Positions 44,704 through 54,137 are shown, counted from the first letter of the stretch. The stretch: 64,000 bases of DNA from Vulgatibacter incomptus_A (GCA_040391605.1 JBEBXK010000007.1:65709-129708), one strand, 5' to 3'. Notes: generated from the letters alone by a model not told the origin. Program-made: numbers and translations.

Positions 44704-45396
44704 CTACTCGAGGAGGGGAGAGCTGACGATGGCGAAGGCGATGGAGGCCGCGACGATCGCCACGGCGAGGGCGCCGGCGGCGGCGGCGATGGATCCATTG
44801 ACCTGATGACGAGGCTTGAGCATCCAGCCCACCGAGAGGCCTCCGGCGAAGCCGCCCAGGTGACCGAGCCAATCGATCCCGGGGACGGCGAGGCTGAAGA
44901 CCATCATGAAGGCCGACCAGACCAGGAGCTGTTTGAGGAGGCCGCGGCCATCCGGCGTGAGCCTGTCGCGATGGCGGAGAAAGAAGGCGACCAGCGCGCC
45001 CTCGAGGCCGAAGAGCGCCCCGGAGGCGCCGGCGCTGAGCTTCACCGTGATCAGGGTGAGGAGGGAGCCGGTGATCCCAGTGAAGACGAAGAGCGCCAGG
45101 GTGGCCCCGGCGCCGAAGGTGATCTCGCTGAGCCTGCCGAGCTGCCAGAGGGCCCAGCCGTTCATGGCCAGGTGGAGCAGGCCGATGTGCAGGAGGGTGG
45201 AGGTGACCAGCCGCCACCACTGGCCCCCCTCTATGACGAAGGGCGGGAAGTTGGCGCCAAGCCGGGCCAGGACGAGGTTGTTCTGGGAGCCGCCCGCCAG
45301 CTCTTCGAGGACGAAGATCATGACGAGGAGGGCGAGGATGCCGACGGTCGCCGGGAAGGCCCGGAGGATCGACGGTCGAGTGCGAGATAAATCCAT
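44704..45396 (-). CDS. Rhomboid-family intramembrane serine protease
   Basis: A 230-residue rhomboid. Seven hydrophobic segments; the oxyanion HLAMNGWALW helix, the serine nucleophile in GASGALFG and the catalytic His in WLGHLGGFAGG are all present, so it should be active. The start at MDLSRTRPS is chosen because upstream codons are not membrane-protein-like; there is no Shine-Dalgarno, but TATACT lies about 10 bases before the ATG, so a leaderless transcript is possible. Divergent from the MscS gene. Substrate unknown. Confidence 0.92.
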   Translation of the reverse strand: MDLSRTRPSILRAFPATVGILALLVMIFVLEELAGGSQNNLVLARLGANFPPFVIEGGQWWRLVTSTLLHIGLLHLAMNGWALWQLGRLSEITFGAGATLALFVFTGITGSLLTLITVKLSAGASGALFGLEGALVAFFLRHRDRLTPDGRGLLKQLLVWSAFMMVFSLAVPGIDWLGHLGGFAGGLSVGWMLKPRHQVNGSIAAAAGALAVAIVAASIAFAIVSSPLLE

Positions 45397-45502
45397 CGGG
45401 AGGAGAGTATAAGCTCCGGCTCTCGTCGGCTCCTGGAATAGGCATGGGATGCCGACGGTCTCCAGGGCGGCTGCGCCCCGGTGTCTGGGAAGGCGAGGAG
45501 TG

Positions 45503-46444
45503 ATGCTGGAGTGGTTGAGTCGCCATCTGGCGGAGGCTTGGGAGCTACACGCGGTGAAGCTCCTTGTCACGGGTCTGTCCGTGATCGCGATCCTCGTCGC
45601 CGCCAAGGTGATCCAGAAGATCCTGGCTCGGCTGACCGCCTGGCTGCTCCGGCCCAGGAACGGCAATCGCGACATGGCCCTGCAGCAGCGCCGGGCGCAG
45701 ACCTTGTTGCCGCTGATGATCGAGATCGAGCGCTACCTGATCTACACCCTGGTGGCGGTGGTGATCCTCGCGCGCTTCGGCGTCGACACCGCGGCGATCT
45801 TCGCCTCGGTGGGCGTCCTCGGCATCGCCCTCGGCTTCGGCGCGCAGAACCTCGTGAAGGATATGATCGCGGGTTTCTTCCTCCTCTTCGATGGGATCGT
45901 CGCGGTGGGTGACGTGATCAAGATCGACGACAACACCGTGGGCACCGTGGAGGCGGTGGGACTGCGAAATGCCCAGGTGCGGGACTTCAGCGGTCTGCTC
46001 TGGATGATCCCCAACGGCGATCTGCGCCAATTCGGCAACTTCAACCGTGACTGGATGCGCGCCGTGGTGCTCCTGGAGGTGGCCTACGACGCCGACGTGC
46101 CCAAGGCGATGCAGCTCGCCCGAGAGGCGGGCGAGGCCTGGGCCGCCGCCAACCAGGAGAAGGTGATCGAACCGCCGGAGGTACAGTCGCTCCTCGGGAT
46201 GAGCCAGGCGAGCGTGACCCTGAGGCTGGTGATCAAGGTCCGGCCCGGCGAGCAATGGCCCGCCGAGCGGGCGCTACGACTGATGGTGCGAGATCGCTTC
46301 ACTGCCGCAGGGATCGAGGCGCCCTACCCCCGCCACGTCCTGCTGGACCGGGCGAGGCGGGCGGAGGCCGGGGCCCCGCTGCCGGTGGAGCCGGCCGAGC
46401 CCGAGGCGCCGGCCCTCGATGGCTCGCCGAAGCAGACTGCCTGA
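45503..46444 (+). CDS. MscS-family mechanosensitive channel
   Basis: A 313-residue small-conductance channel. Two N-terminal transmembrane helices, the pore helix with GVLGIALGFGAQNLVKDMIAGFFLLF, then the beta domain (GDVIKIDDNTVGTVEAVGLR) and C-terminal vestibule. GAGGAG lies just before the ATG at 45503. Upstream ATG 45449 would add 18 non-conserved residues. It protects against osmotic downshock in the family. The 3' end runs into a repeat shared with the convergent rluD. Confidence 0.93.
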   Translation: MLEWLSRHLAEAWELHAVKLLVTGLSVIAILVAAKVIQKILARLTAWLLRPRNGNRDMALQQRRAQTLLPLMIEIERYLIYTLVAVVILARFGVDTAAIFASVGVLGIALGFGAQNLVKDMIAGFFLLFDGIVAVGDVIKIDDNTVGTVEAVGLRNAQVRDFSGLLWMIPNGDLRQFGNFNRDWMRAVVLLEVAYDADVPKAMQLAREAGEAWAAANQEKVIEPPEVQSLLGMSQASVTLRLVIKVRPGEQWPAERALRLMVRDRFTAAGIEAPYPRHVLLDRARRAEAGAPLPVEPAEPEAPALDGSPKQTA

Positions 46445-46625
46445 TCGAGCGCGCCAAGATGGCCAGCGGCGCGGCGAAGCTCGAGGCGGGGAGGCTCTCG
46501 CAGGATCAAGGGCATAGGCTGGCCGAGGCCGCGGCGCGGATCGGAGCCTCGAGGCGGAGGCTCCCGCTCGATCAAGCGCGCAGGATGGCCAGGGCGGCGG
46601 CGAAGTCGTTCGGGATCGGGGCCTC
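46441..46625. repeat. Imperfect ~60-bp tandem repeat of the rluD 3' end
   Basis: Three diverged units on the minus strand share TCGAG, a CGCCGC ... TGGCCA core and a terminal (T/C)GATC: about 46625-46567 (end of rluD), 46560-46505 and 46490-46441. The middle and last units are now non-coding or overlap the end of mscS. Confidence 0.5.
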
Positions 46626-47531
46626 GACGCTGAGGTGCTCGCCGGTGGTGGGGTGGTCGAAGGCCAGCAGCCTCGCGTGGAGCGCCTGCCTGCCGATGGC
46701 GCCGGCGGCGCGCCTCACGGGATCGGCGGCGGGGAGCCGGCCCTCGCGGCGTCCGCCGCCGTACTCGCGATCGCCCAGGAGGGGATGGCCGGATTCCGAG
46801 AGGTGGACCCGGATCTGATGGGTCCTGCCGGTCTCGAGGCGGACCTCGATCAGAGACGCGCCGGGGTAGCGCTCCACCACCTCCAGATGGGAGATGGCCC
46901 GCCGCTCGGCGCCCACGGGGTCGCGGGTGGTGAAGCGGGTGCGCTGGGTGGGATGGCGGCCGTAGGGGGTGTCCAGGGTCCAGACGTCCCGCTCCGGGGC
47001 GCCGTGGACCAGGGCGAGGTAGCGCTTCTCCACCTCCCTGCTGCGAAAGCTCTCCTGCAGCTGCACCAGGCTCCGCTGGTTCTTCGCCACCACCAGGCAG
47101 CCCGAGGTGTCCCGATCGAGGCGGTGGACGATCCCCGGACGGAGCTCGCCGCCGATCCCCTCCAGATCGTCCAAGTGGAAGAGGAGCGCGTTGACCAAGG
47201 TGCGATCGGGCACCCCCGCGGCAGGATGCACCACCATCCCGGCGGCCTTGTCTACGACGAGCAGATCGGAGTCGTCGTGGAGGATCGTCAGCGGGAGATC
47301 CTGGGGCTGGGCCTGTGCCGGCAGGGGATCGGGGACGATCAACTCGATCCGCTCCCCACCCCGCAGGCGCAGCGAAGCCTTGGCGGGCCGGCCGTCGACC
47401 TGGACGTTGCCCTCGTCGATCAGCGCCTGCAGCCGGGATCGCGAGAGCTCCCGATGGTGTTCGCTGAGGAAGCGATCGAGGCGGCTGCCGCTGCTCTCGG
47501 CGGGGACGACGAGGTGGGCGCGCTCGCTCAT
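46572..47531 (-). CDS. rluD: 23S rRNA pseudouridine synthase RluD family
   Basis: A 319-residue RluA/RluD-family enzyme making pseudouridines in 23S rRNA. N-terminal S4 RNA-binding domain (RLDRFLSEHHRELSRSRLQ ... VQVDGRPAK), then the catalytic domain with HRLDRDTSGCLVVAKN (catalytic Asp), VEKRYLALVHG, and LETGRTHQIRVH. Length fits RluD. Convergent with mscS. The exact target positions cannot be told. Confidence 0.94.
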   Translation of the reverse strand: MSERAHLVVPAESSGSRLDRFLSEHHRELSRSRLQALIDEGNVQVDGRPAKASLRLRGGERIELIVPDPLPAQAQPQDLPLTILHDDSDLLVVDKAAGMVVHPAAGVPDRTLVNALLFHLDDLEGIGGELRPGIVHRLDRDTSGCLVVAKNQRSLVQLQESFRSREVEKRYLALVHGAPERDVWTLDTPYGRHPTQRTRFTTRDPVGAERRAISHLEVVERYPGASLIEVRLETGRTHQIRVHLSESGHPLLGDREYGGGRREGRLPAADPVRRAAGAIGRQALHARLLAFDHPTTGEHLSVEAPIPNDFAAALAILRA

Positions 47532-47621
47532 CTTCGTCGCCTGAGACGCTGGGAGACGCTCATCTTCCCGCGAGGCGGAGGCGAGCTCTCATCGGCTGCG
47601 CACAATCTGGTACGAGGTACC

Positions 47622-47891
47622 CTACAGCCAGAGCTTGGAGCGGATGTGGCCGCGGCTGCGGACGATGATGTCGACCACCGCGCGATCGTAATAATTCGAG
47701 GTGCGGAAGAGGTCGGGGGAGACCCGGCTCCGATAGAGGTCGCGGCCCTCCTCGAGCTCGGCCTCCAACGCCTCGAAGAAGTTGTCCGCCTCGATGCCCT
47801 TGACGATCTTCTCCTCGTTGTAGAGGGAGATGTCCGACGCGATGGCCCGGGCGAGCCGGTTGGCCTTCTTCTTCTCTTCATCGGTGGCCAT
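47622..47891 (-). CDS. Small conserved protein of unknown function
   Basis: An 89-residue, mostly helical, charged protein beginning MATDEEKKKANRLARAIASD and ending HIRSKLWL. GGAGG stands seven bases before the chosen ATG. It looks like a small protein conserved among myxobacteria upstream of rluD, but I know no function. Codon usage is fully coding-like. It lacks a signal peptide and is probably cytoplasmic. Confidence 0.7.
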   Translation of the reverse strand: MATDEEKKKANRLARAIASDISLYNEEKIVKGIEADNFFEALEAELEEGRDLYRSRVSPDLFRTSNYYDRAVVDIIVRSRGHIRSKLWL

Positions 47892-47960
47892 GCACGCGCC
47901 TCCACGCCGCAAAACACGAGGTTGTCGAGGCCTGGAGTCTAAGGTGACACCGGGGGTCCG

Positions 47961-48851
47961 TCAACGAATCGACCGGCTTTCCCTGCGGCGCAGATAGGTC
48001 TCCGCCACCCGGGCTGGGTCGAGCCTGAGCTCCCGCGCGTAGGTTTGGAGGAAGCCCCGGAGGAAGACCCGCTCGGGCAGGAGCTCGAAGGACTCCGCCT
48101 CGATGCTCTGCAGGTGGTTCATCCCGACCCGGGTCCGCTCGGAGACCTCCTTGAGGGAGATCCCCCGGGCCTCGCGCACGGCCTGCAACAGCGCCCCGGT
48201 GAACTCGGTCTCCCCGTCGATCGCTTCGAGGATGGAGGGCGCGGCCAGCGGCTGGGCGATCAGCGCCCCGCCGGACTCGACGATCTCGATCACGTCCTCG
48301 TCGCCCAGGACCATGACCTCCTCATCGTCGAGAGGCGCCGCCTGGGTCTCGGCCAGCGATGAGTCCGCGTGGAGTCCGTCAGCAGCGGATCCCGCTCGGA
48401 GCTCTGGGGCCGGCGGAGATTCCTCGTGGCCCCCGTCCGACTGAGAATCCGCGTGGACCTCGTCCGACGGGGACTTCGCGTGGAGTCCGGCAGCCGAATG
48501 CTCTACGTGAGATTCGACCGCCGGGATCGCCTGGAGTCCGGCGGCCGGAGGCGCCGATTCGATCGCGTTCGGAGCGGCGCCTATGTCATCTTCGACCACG
48601 CCTGGGCTCCCGGCCTCCACCACCCCGATGGAGTAATCGTACGCTGCACGCGCCTCGGGGTCCGAGAGGATCCGATACGCCTCGCGGATCCGCTGGAGCG
48701 CCCGCCCCTGCTCCTCCGGCGTGACCAGGGTGTAGAGCGCGAGGGAATCCAGGTCGAAGACGGAGGAGAGGCGCTCGTAGGCCTGGCGGATCTCCGCCGG
48801 GGTGGCGGAGCCGCCGAGCTCGAGGGCCTGATAATGCGTCTCGCGGCTCAT
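47961..48851 (-). CDS. J-domain-like / RodZ-type HTH protein
   Basis: A 296-residue two-domain protein. N terminus (1-75): J-domain fold, HYQALELGGSATPAEIRQAY ... RIREAYRILSDPEARAAYD, but the essential HPD tripeptide is absent, so it should not stimulate DnaK ATPase. The middle (80-195) is acidic and repetitive with HADSQSD/HADSS-like units. The C terminus (215-290) is a RodZ-type helix-turn-helix (LLQAVREARGISLKEVSERT ... LPERVFLRGFLQTYAREL). Its ATG overlaps the stop of the MinD-like gene, so both are translated together. Likely a partner of that ATPase. Confidence 0.82.
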   Translation of the reverse strand: MSRETHYQALELGGSATPAEIRQAYERLSSVFDLDSLALYTLVTPEEQGRALQRIREAYRILSDPEARAAYDYSIGVVEAGSPGVVEDDIGAAPNAIESAPPAAGLQAIPAVESHVEHSAAGLHAKSPSDEVHADSQSDGGHEESPPAPELRAGSAADGLHADSSLAETQAAPLDDEEVMVLGDEDVIEIVESGGALIAQPLAAPSILEAIDGETEFTGALLQAVREARGISLKEVSERTRVGMNHLQSIEAESFELLPERVFLRGFLQTYARELRLDPARVAETYLRRRESRSIR

Positions 48852-49879
48852 TCGCTTGGCCCTCCCCTCCGCACCGGGATGGCCAGGAGCTTGTCGGCGA
48901 TGTCGGCGATGTCCTCGGCGATGGGCTGATCCTGCCGCTCGAGGAGCAGGGGGCGCCGTGCCCTCCCCGCCCGCCACGCCTCTGTGTCGTAGCGCAGATA
49001 GCCGAGGTAGGTGAGATCGAGGCCGAAGAAGCGGCGCCAAGCCGTGCAGATCCCATCCCCCAGGGTGAGATCTGCCGCCTCGCGCACCGCGTTCACCAGG
49101 ACCAGCGGGCGGAAGGCGCGCATCTCGCTCTCGAGCTGCTTGCCCAGGGCGGGATCCCGCGAAGAGGCCTCCTCCAGGAGCTGCATCGGGCTCACGCTCC
49201 GTCCGGAGCGGACGAGCTCGTCGATCCCCCAGGAGACCCCGCGCACTGCCTGCGCCGCCCGGAGGCGCCGAAAGAGCGCGGCCTTGAGGAAGCGGTAGGC
49301 GTTCTCCACCGAGGTGGGCTCCGGTACCAGGGTGACGATCCCGTTGTCCGCCAGCAGGAAGAAGTCCAACACGTTGAAGTGGCTGCCCGCGCCTAGATCG
49401 AGGATCGCGACGTCCGCGTCCAACTCGTGCACCGCCCGCATCAGGCGAAGCTTCTGTTGGTGCATGGGGTTCGCCGCTCCCAGCGCGTCGAGGGCGCCGG
49501 AGATCAGTCGGAGCCCCTGGACGCCTGCTGGGATGGCGATCTCCTCCAGCCCCTCCACCCGTCGCTGGACGAAGTCCGAGAGGGTCGCCTCCGGATGGTC
49601 GACGCCCAGGCAGGTATGAAGGTTGGCGCCGCCCAGATCCAGATCGAGGAGGACCACCGACTGGCCGCGCCTGGCCAGCTCGATCCCCAGGTTGGCGGAG
49701 ATCAGCGACTTGCCGATGCCGCCCTTGCCGCCGCCTACGGCGACGATCCGGCGGACCTTGACGGGCTTCGCCGTGAAGCGACCATCGACTTGATTTCGTC
49801 GGGCCCCCCCCGCGGTCTCGGCGTCAGCCATGGGGGCCGCGTCCTGCGCAGCGGGTGCTCTGCGGTTCTCAGCGTCCAT
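48848..49879 (-). CDS. MinD/ParA-family P-loop ATPase
   Basis: A 343-residue deviant Walker A ATPase: GGGKGGIGKSLISANLG around residue 50, DLDLGGANLHTCLG, and ILDLGAGSHFNVLDFF. These proteins position cell structures or regulate flagella (FleN/FlhG group). No clear C-terminal membrane-targeting helix is seen. The start could be ATG 49879 or 49831; the poorly conserved N-terminal 30 residues leave this open. Coupled with the J-domain/HTH gene, an arrangement I recall as common in Myxococcota. Confidence 0.88.
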   Translation of the reverse strand: MDAENRRAPAAQDAAPMADAETAGGARRNQVDGRFTAKPVKVRRIVAVGGGKGGIGKSLISANLGIELARRGQSVVLLDLDLGGANLHTCLGVDHPEATLSDFVQRRVEGLEEIAIPAGVQGLRLISGALDALGAANPMHQQKLRLMRAVHELDADVAILDLGAGSHFNVLDFFLLADNGIVTLVPEPTSVENAYRFLKAALFRRLRAAQAVRGVSWGIDELVRSGRSVSPMQLLEEASSRDPALGKQLESEMRAFRPLVLVNAVREAADLTLGDGICTAWRRFFGLDLTYLGYLRYDTEAWRAGRARRPLLLERQDQPIAEDIADIADKLLAIPVRRGGPSE

Positions 49880-49961
49880 CGGCAGCCAAGCTACCACGAT
49901 CCACCCGAGGGGCCTGCCGGTAACTGGATACAAAGGAGGGGATCCCGGGCGGGCGCACCCG

Positions 49962-50564
49962 CTACTCCTCCTTCAGCTCCGTATTCCAATAGGAGGCGTC
50001 GACCATGGTGAGGAAGGGCAGCCAAGCTCGATGGCCGCCGCCGCGCCCAGGCGGCCGGAAGAGCGGGCTCCACCGCGGACGTACGGGCGCGGTCCGGAGC
50101 TTCATCCCGGCCTGCTCCGGCGTCCCGTTGGCCTTCTTCAGGTTGCAGGGGATGCAGGAGCAGACCACGTTCTCCCACGAGGTGTTCCCTCCCCGCGACC
50201 GCGGGATCACGTGGTCCAGGTTCAGCTCCGCCCGCGGCAGCTTGCGACAGCAGTACTGGCAGGTGTTGTCGTCGCGCAGGTAGATGTTGTGGCGGGAGAA
50301 GCGGACCCTGGTGCGGGGAAATCGATCGAAGGCGATGAGGACGAGCACGCGGGGAACCCGGATGCGGCGGCTGGAGGTGCCGATGGAGTCCGCCCCCACC
50401 TCGGCGGCGAGCGAGGCCCAGGAGTCGAAGTCGAAGAGGCGGAACTCCTCGTCCACCGCCTGGGCGATGCCCTGATAGAGGAGCGAGAAGGCGCGCCGGA
50501 CCGTGGTCACCTGAATCGGCTGGAACGAGCGATTGAGCACAAGTACGTTCGTGTCGGTCACCAA
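49962..50564 (-). CDS. HNH endonuclease
   Basis: A 200-residue HNH protein. N-terminal ~75 residues: VLVLNRSFQPIQVTTVRRAF, typical of a widespread bacterial HNH group; then the nuclease core CQYCCRKLPRAELNLDHVIP, RSRGGNTSWENVV and C-x2-C, with zinc cysteines and the HNH metal site intact. Start is TTG with AGGAGG seven bases before, or the next codon GTG. Not linked to restriction or phage genes; this group is often solitary, and its cell role is unclear. Confidence 0.9.
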   Translation of the reverse strand: MVTDTNVLVLNRSFQPIQVTTVRRAFSLLYQGIAQAVDEEFRLFDFDSWASLAAEVGADSIGTSSRRIRVPRVLVLIAFDRFPRTRVRFSRHNIYLRDDNTCQYCCRKLPRAELNLDHVIPRSRGGNTSWENVVCSCIPCNLKKANGTPEQAGMKLRTAPVRPRWSPLFRPPGRGGGHRAWLPFLTMVDASYWNTELKEE

Positions 50565-50923
50565 GACGAGGCCTCCTATTCGACCCTCGCGCCAGCCCCA
50601 TTCGAGCCCGGCACTCGCACCATCCTATGCCAAACGGCCGCGACGCCCCATCCGGCCCCTGCGAACGAGCGAAGGGCCGCATGAAGGATTGAACAATCGG
50701 GCAGCCGGATCCATCCCGGGGGGCCTTCCGTCGAGTGTCGGTCCCATCAGGGCGTCGCTCGTGCCCTGCGCAGCCGATCGCTCTCGCGAGGCGGTCGCGA
50801 CCGCCCGCACAAAACTGCCCACTCTCCCGGCAGGGGCGAACGCTTCACGTACGCTGTGCGCTGTCGTTCCTTCCGGCCTTCGCTCACCACCCGACTCACG
50901 GAGGTCGTGGTCTCTTCACGAAC
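50565..50923. other. 359-bp gap with a degenerate dispersed repeat
   Basis: Contains repeat copy 5 near its left-gene-distal end. The part close to 50565 should hold the HNH promoter; no clear boxes. No gene seen. Confidence 0.5.
50812..50890 (+). repeat. Dispersed intergenic repeat, copy 5 (degenerate)
   Basis: GCCC ... GGGGC arms, then CTTCACGTACGCTGTGCGCT and CCTTCGCTCACC, aligning with the other copies but with several substitutions. Confidence 0.6.
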
Positions 50924-53227
50924 TCAGGGCTTCGCGGGTTTCGGGGCCAGGGCGAGGAAGCGCGCGTCGCCCTTGCCGTAGGTGAGGCGGTAGGCGTTGA
51001 AGCTCTTGAGCACGCGCTTCACGTAGTTGCGGGTCTCCTCTATGGGGATCTCCTCGACGAACTCGTCGATCTCCAGGTCGCCGCGATCCTTGAGCCAGCG
51101 GGCGACGGCCCCGGGACCGGCGTTGTAGCTGGCACAAGCCAGCGCCGGATTGCCGCCCCAGCGCTCCAGGAGCGAGCCCAGATAAGCGCTCCCCAGCCTG
51201 ACGTTCAGCTCGGGCTCCCGGAGGCGGGAGCGGGGGATCGTGCCGAGCTTGAGACGGGTGGCCACGTGTTGGGCCGTGGCGGGCATGAGCTGGGTAAGGC
51301 CGATGGCCCCCGCCCAGGAGACAACGTCGGGATCGAGGCTGGACTCCTCGCGCATCAGCGCCTGGAGGAGATCCGGCGGGACCTTCGCCGCCTTGGAGTG
51401 GCGCTCCACCATCTCGCGATAGGCCAGCGGATAGGCGATGCGAAAGTGGAGAGCGTCGTCCGCCTCGGGGCGCCCGCGGACCAGCTCCTGCAATTCGGTC
51501 CGCGCGATCTGGTGGGCGGGGCGCCTGGCGTCCGCGCGATCGAGGAGCCAGGCCACCAGGAGCACCGGCTCCGCGGAGCCGTCCGCCCGAGACCGGACGG
51601 CCTTGCGATCGATCCGCAGCAGCTCGTCGGTGGCCGCTCTCCGGAAGCCGAGGCGCAGCAGCTCCAGGGCGCTGGCGTAGTGGGGATCCGCCCGCAGGGC
51701 GCCATCGGGGATCTCGAAGGCGGGGAGCGCCAGCGACGGCTCCGGGAGCTGGGCCTCGATCTCTGCGGCCAGCGCAGGGTGCAAGGCGGCGAGCCTCCCC
51801 CGGGCGAGCATCGAGTAGTAGCTCGCGGGATGCTGCCGGAGCAGGCGCTCGTAGGCGACGATCGCCTCGACCTTCCGATCCAGGCTGGTGAGGGTGCGGG
51901 CCTGCCAATAGAGGGAGCGCTCGCGATCGATGGAGTCGGCGGCGTCGCCGTAGTCCGCCTCGAGCCGCTGCAGAAAGCCGAGGCCGCTGGTGAGCCTGCC
52001 GTGGGCGCGGTCGAGCCAGAAGAGGCGGAAGAGCGCGTCGGCGCGGAAGTCGCCGTCGGCGTAGGTGTCCACCAACTTCACCAGGCTCCTGCGGGCGCCC
52101 TGATCGTTGCCCGCGCGGAGCTGGAGATCGGCGGCGTAGACCAAGGCGTCGTCGGCGTAGGAGTGGTCCGGAAAGTCCCGGGCCAGGGTGAGGTAGACCT
52201 CGATCCCGCGGGCGGGGGCCACGATGGATGTGCTGGACCCGAGCACATAGAGAGCCCTCACCCGCAGCGCTGGATCCTTACACTTTTCCGCCACCGGCTC
52301 GAGGGTGGCGATCGCCTTGGTGTGGGAGCGAAGCTTGCGATAGCCGCGCCCCAGCGCGTAGCGGGCTTCACAGGCCAGGGGATCCGGCAGGGCGAGGCGC
52401 GGGAGGAGCTTCTCGATCTGCTCGACCCCCTCCTGGTTGCGCTGGGCGTCCAGAAAGCCCTGGGCCCGGCGGACCGCCTGGGCCAGGCTGGGCGGCTCTC
52501 GCAGGATGGCCTCCGCCCGCTGCCTGGCGTCCTCGGCCTGGGGGGCGAGCGGATGCTCGCTCCAGATCCGCAGATAGGCGGCCCGGGCCTCGCTTCGATC
52601 GCCGAGGCCGGCGTGGAGCTCCGCCGCCAGGAAGAGCGCGGCGGCGCCGATGTCGTTGCCCCAGGCCGGCGCCTTCCGCTCCCGCAGCTCCGCCAGGGCT
52701 GCGAGGGCCCCCTTGGGATCGCCGCTGCGACGCAGCGCCTGGGCCAGGGAGAGGCTCGCGCTGTCCTCGAGGACCGAGCCAGCCGGGATCTGCCGGTAGG
52801 CCTTCGCCGCCCCAGCGAAGTCGTCGAGGCGCTCCCTGGCCAGAGCCAGATGCCAGGCGATGCGATGAGCGAGCGCCGGATAGGCGGAGCCCAGCTTCTC
52901 CAGGAGGCGGGCGGCCTCGGCCACCTTGCCGCTCTCGAGGGCGGCGAGCGCCCGCATATAGGCCACCTGAGGCGAGCCGTCGTCCGCCTCGGTGAAGAGG
53001 CGCAGGGCCTCGTCGTAGCGCGCCGCCTCGAAGCGCTGCCGCGCGGTCTGCAGCTTGCCCGTGGCGAAGTAGGGGTCGATCCGCGACTCGCGGAAGACCG
53101 CCGCGGGCTCGCCCGCCTCCCCCCCGGCCGGCCCAGCGAGGGCAGCGAGCACGAGCCCGGGGACGAGGGCGATGAGCTTCGAGTAGCGGAGGAGGGTCGG
53201 GAGGGAGTTTTTCACGTCTTCGTCCAC
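50924..53227 (-). CDS. Soluble lytic murein transglycosylase (Slt-type)
   Basis: A 767-residue exported enzyme cleaving peptidoglycan glycan strands. N-terminal signal/anchor LIALVPGLVLAALAG, then about 550 residues of helical superhelix with TPR-like repeats, then the SLT domain: catalytic Glu in MREESSLDP, GLTQLMPATAQ, and ASYNAGPGAVARW. Layout matches E. coli Slt70, though longer. Start GTG 53227 or GTG 53215. It lies directly downstream of the truncated SpvB-like gene; this junction may be a deletion point. Confidence 0.93.
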   Translation of the reverse strand: MDEDVKNSLPTLLRYSKLIALVPGLVLAALAGPAGGEAGEPAAVFRESRIDPYFATGKLQTARQRFEAARYDEALRLFTEADDGSPQVAYMRALAALESGKVAEAARLLEKLGSAYPALAHRIAWHLALARERLDDFAGAAKAYRQIPAGSVLEDSASLSLAQALRRSGDPKGALAALAELRERKAPAWGNDIGAAALFLAAELHAGLGDRSEARAAYLRIWSEHPLAPQAEDARQRAEAILREPPSLAQAVRRAQGFLDAQRNQEGVEQIEKLLPRLALPDPLACEARYALGRGYRKLRSHTKAIATLEPVAEKCKDPALRVRALYVLGSSTSIVAPARGIEVYLTLARDFPDHSYADDALVYAADLQLRAGNDQGARRSLVKLVDTYADGDFRADALFRLFWLDRAHGRLTSGLGFLQRLEADYGDAADSIDRERSLYWQARTLTSLDRKVEAIVAYERLLRQHPASYYSMLARGRLAALHPALAAEIEAQLPEPSLALPAFEIPDGALRADPHYASALELLRLGFRRAATDELLRIDRKAVRSRADGSAEPVLLVAWLLDRADARRPAHQIARTELQELVRGRPEADDALHFRIAYPLAYREMVERHSKAAKVPPDLLQALMREESSLDPDVVSWAGAIGLTQLMPATAQHVATRLKLGTIPRSRLREPELNVRLGSAYLGSLLERWGGNPALACASYNAGPGAVARWLKDRGDLEIDEFVEEIPIEETRNYVKRVLKSFNAYRLTYGKGDARFLALAPKPAKP

Positions 53228-53264
53228 GCTCGCCCTTTCGCCTTCGCGAAGTCAACTTCCCCCT

Positions 53265-54137
53265 CTACCGCGGGCAACGTTCTACCGGCGGAGGAGGCCT
53301 CCCCGTTGCGTCGTTCCCACCCCACGTGACCCGCGTGAGCACGGGATAGGGCCGGCAGCCGCTCGAATCCGTTGGTTCGTCCTGGTATGCGTAGTCGTAT
53401 TCGATGGAGTTCCCGCTGGGATCCGCCTCCTTGACCAGGAGCCAGGCGTGGATCCCGAGTTCGTTGGCGATGAGGCCGGTTTGGTTCGAGGCAGGAAAGC
53501 GGGATGCTCCGTAGTAGCGCTTGACCCCGTTGGGGAGGTGCTCGATCCAGTACGACTGATTGAGCGATTGGAATTGATACGAGCGAAGTTCGTAGCGGAT
53601 CGGGGAGGTCTCCCGCTCGGGCATGTAGAGCTTGCCCGCGGCTCCAGCGGGGCCGTCCGGCGCCGGCACGAGCTCTCCGGCTGGGCCGGTGAAGGCGGCT
53701 CCGTCGGAGAGGTAGCGATCCGTACCTCCAGCGTCGACCACGAGCGGAAACCCGTTCCGGACCGAGCGGCTGATCGCCGGGATCGAGAGGCTCCAACCCG
53801 CTCCGAGGACCGTGGCCGTGCGAGACATTCCGCTGTCGTAGGAGAGCGCGAGCTTCGGGCTCATCCCGCTGCGCCCGGGCGGGAGGTCGAGGGGGATCTC
53901 CGTGAGGTAGGCGCCGGAGTTCGATACGGGCGCCGACCGCTCAGCGGGTGCCGCGTTCGCTCGGGCTCCGGCGTGTGCCGCCGCTTGAGGCGACGGCGCC
54001 TTCTCCGAGAACTCGTAGACATCGGCGGGAGGCGCCATCTCGGTCGTGGCCCATGCGGTGGGCACCGGCCCAATTCCGGCCATCGCGCCACAGAGAAACG
54101 CCACCAAGAGCTGCCGGACGAAGCTTGCACTCGACAT
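53265..54137 (-). pseudogene. Truncated SpvB/Tc-toxin-like gene remnant
   Basis: A 290-residue open frame: signal peptide (LLVAFLCGAMAGIGPVPTAWA), a linker, then the start of an SpvB-type domain with GAYLTEIPLDLPPGRSGMSP, LALSYDSG and GAGWSLSIPAISR, the hallmark N terminus of SpvB/TcaC-like and RHS proteins. Full proteins have well over a thousand residues with beta-propeller and RHS repeats; here the frame stops just after a VLTRVTWGGND strand. This suggests loss of the 3' part. Low-GC upstream sequence hints at a foreign origin. It might still be secreted, but function is unlikely. Confidence 0.72.
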
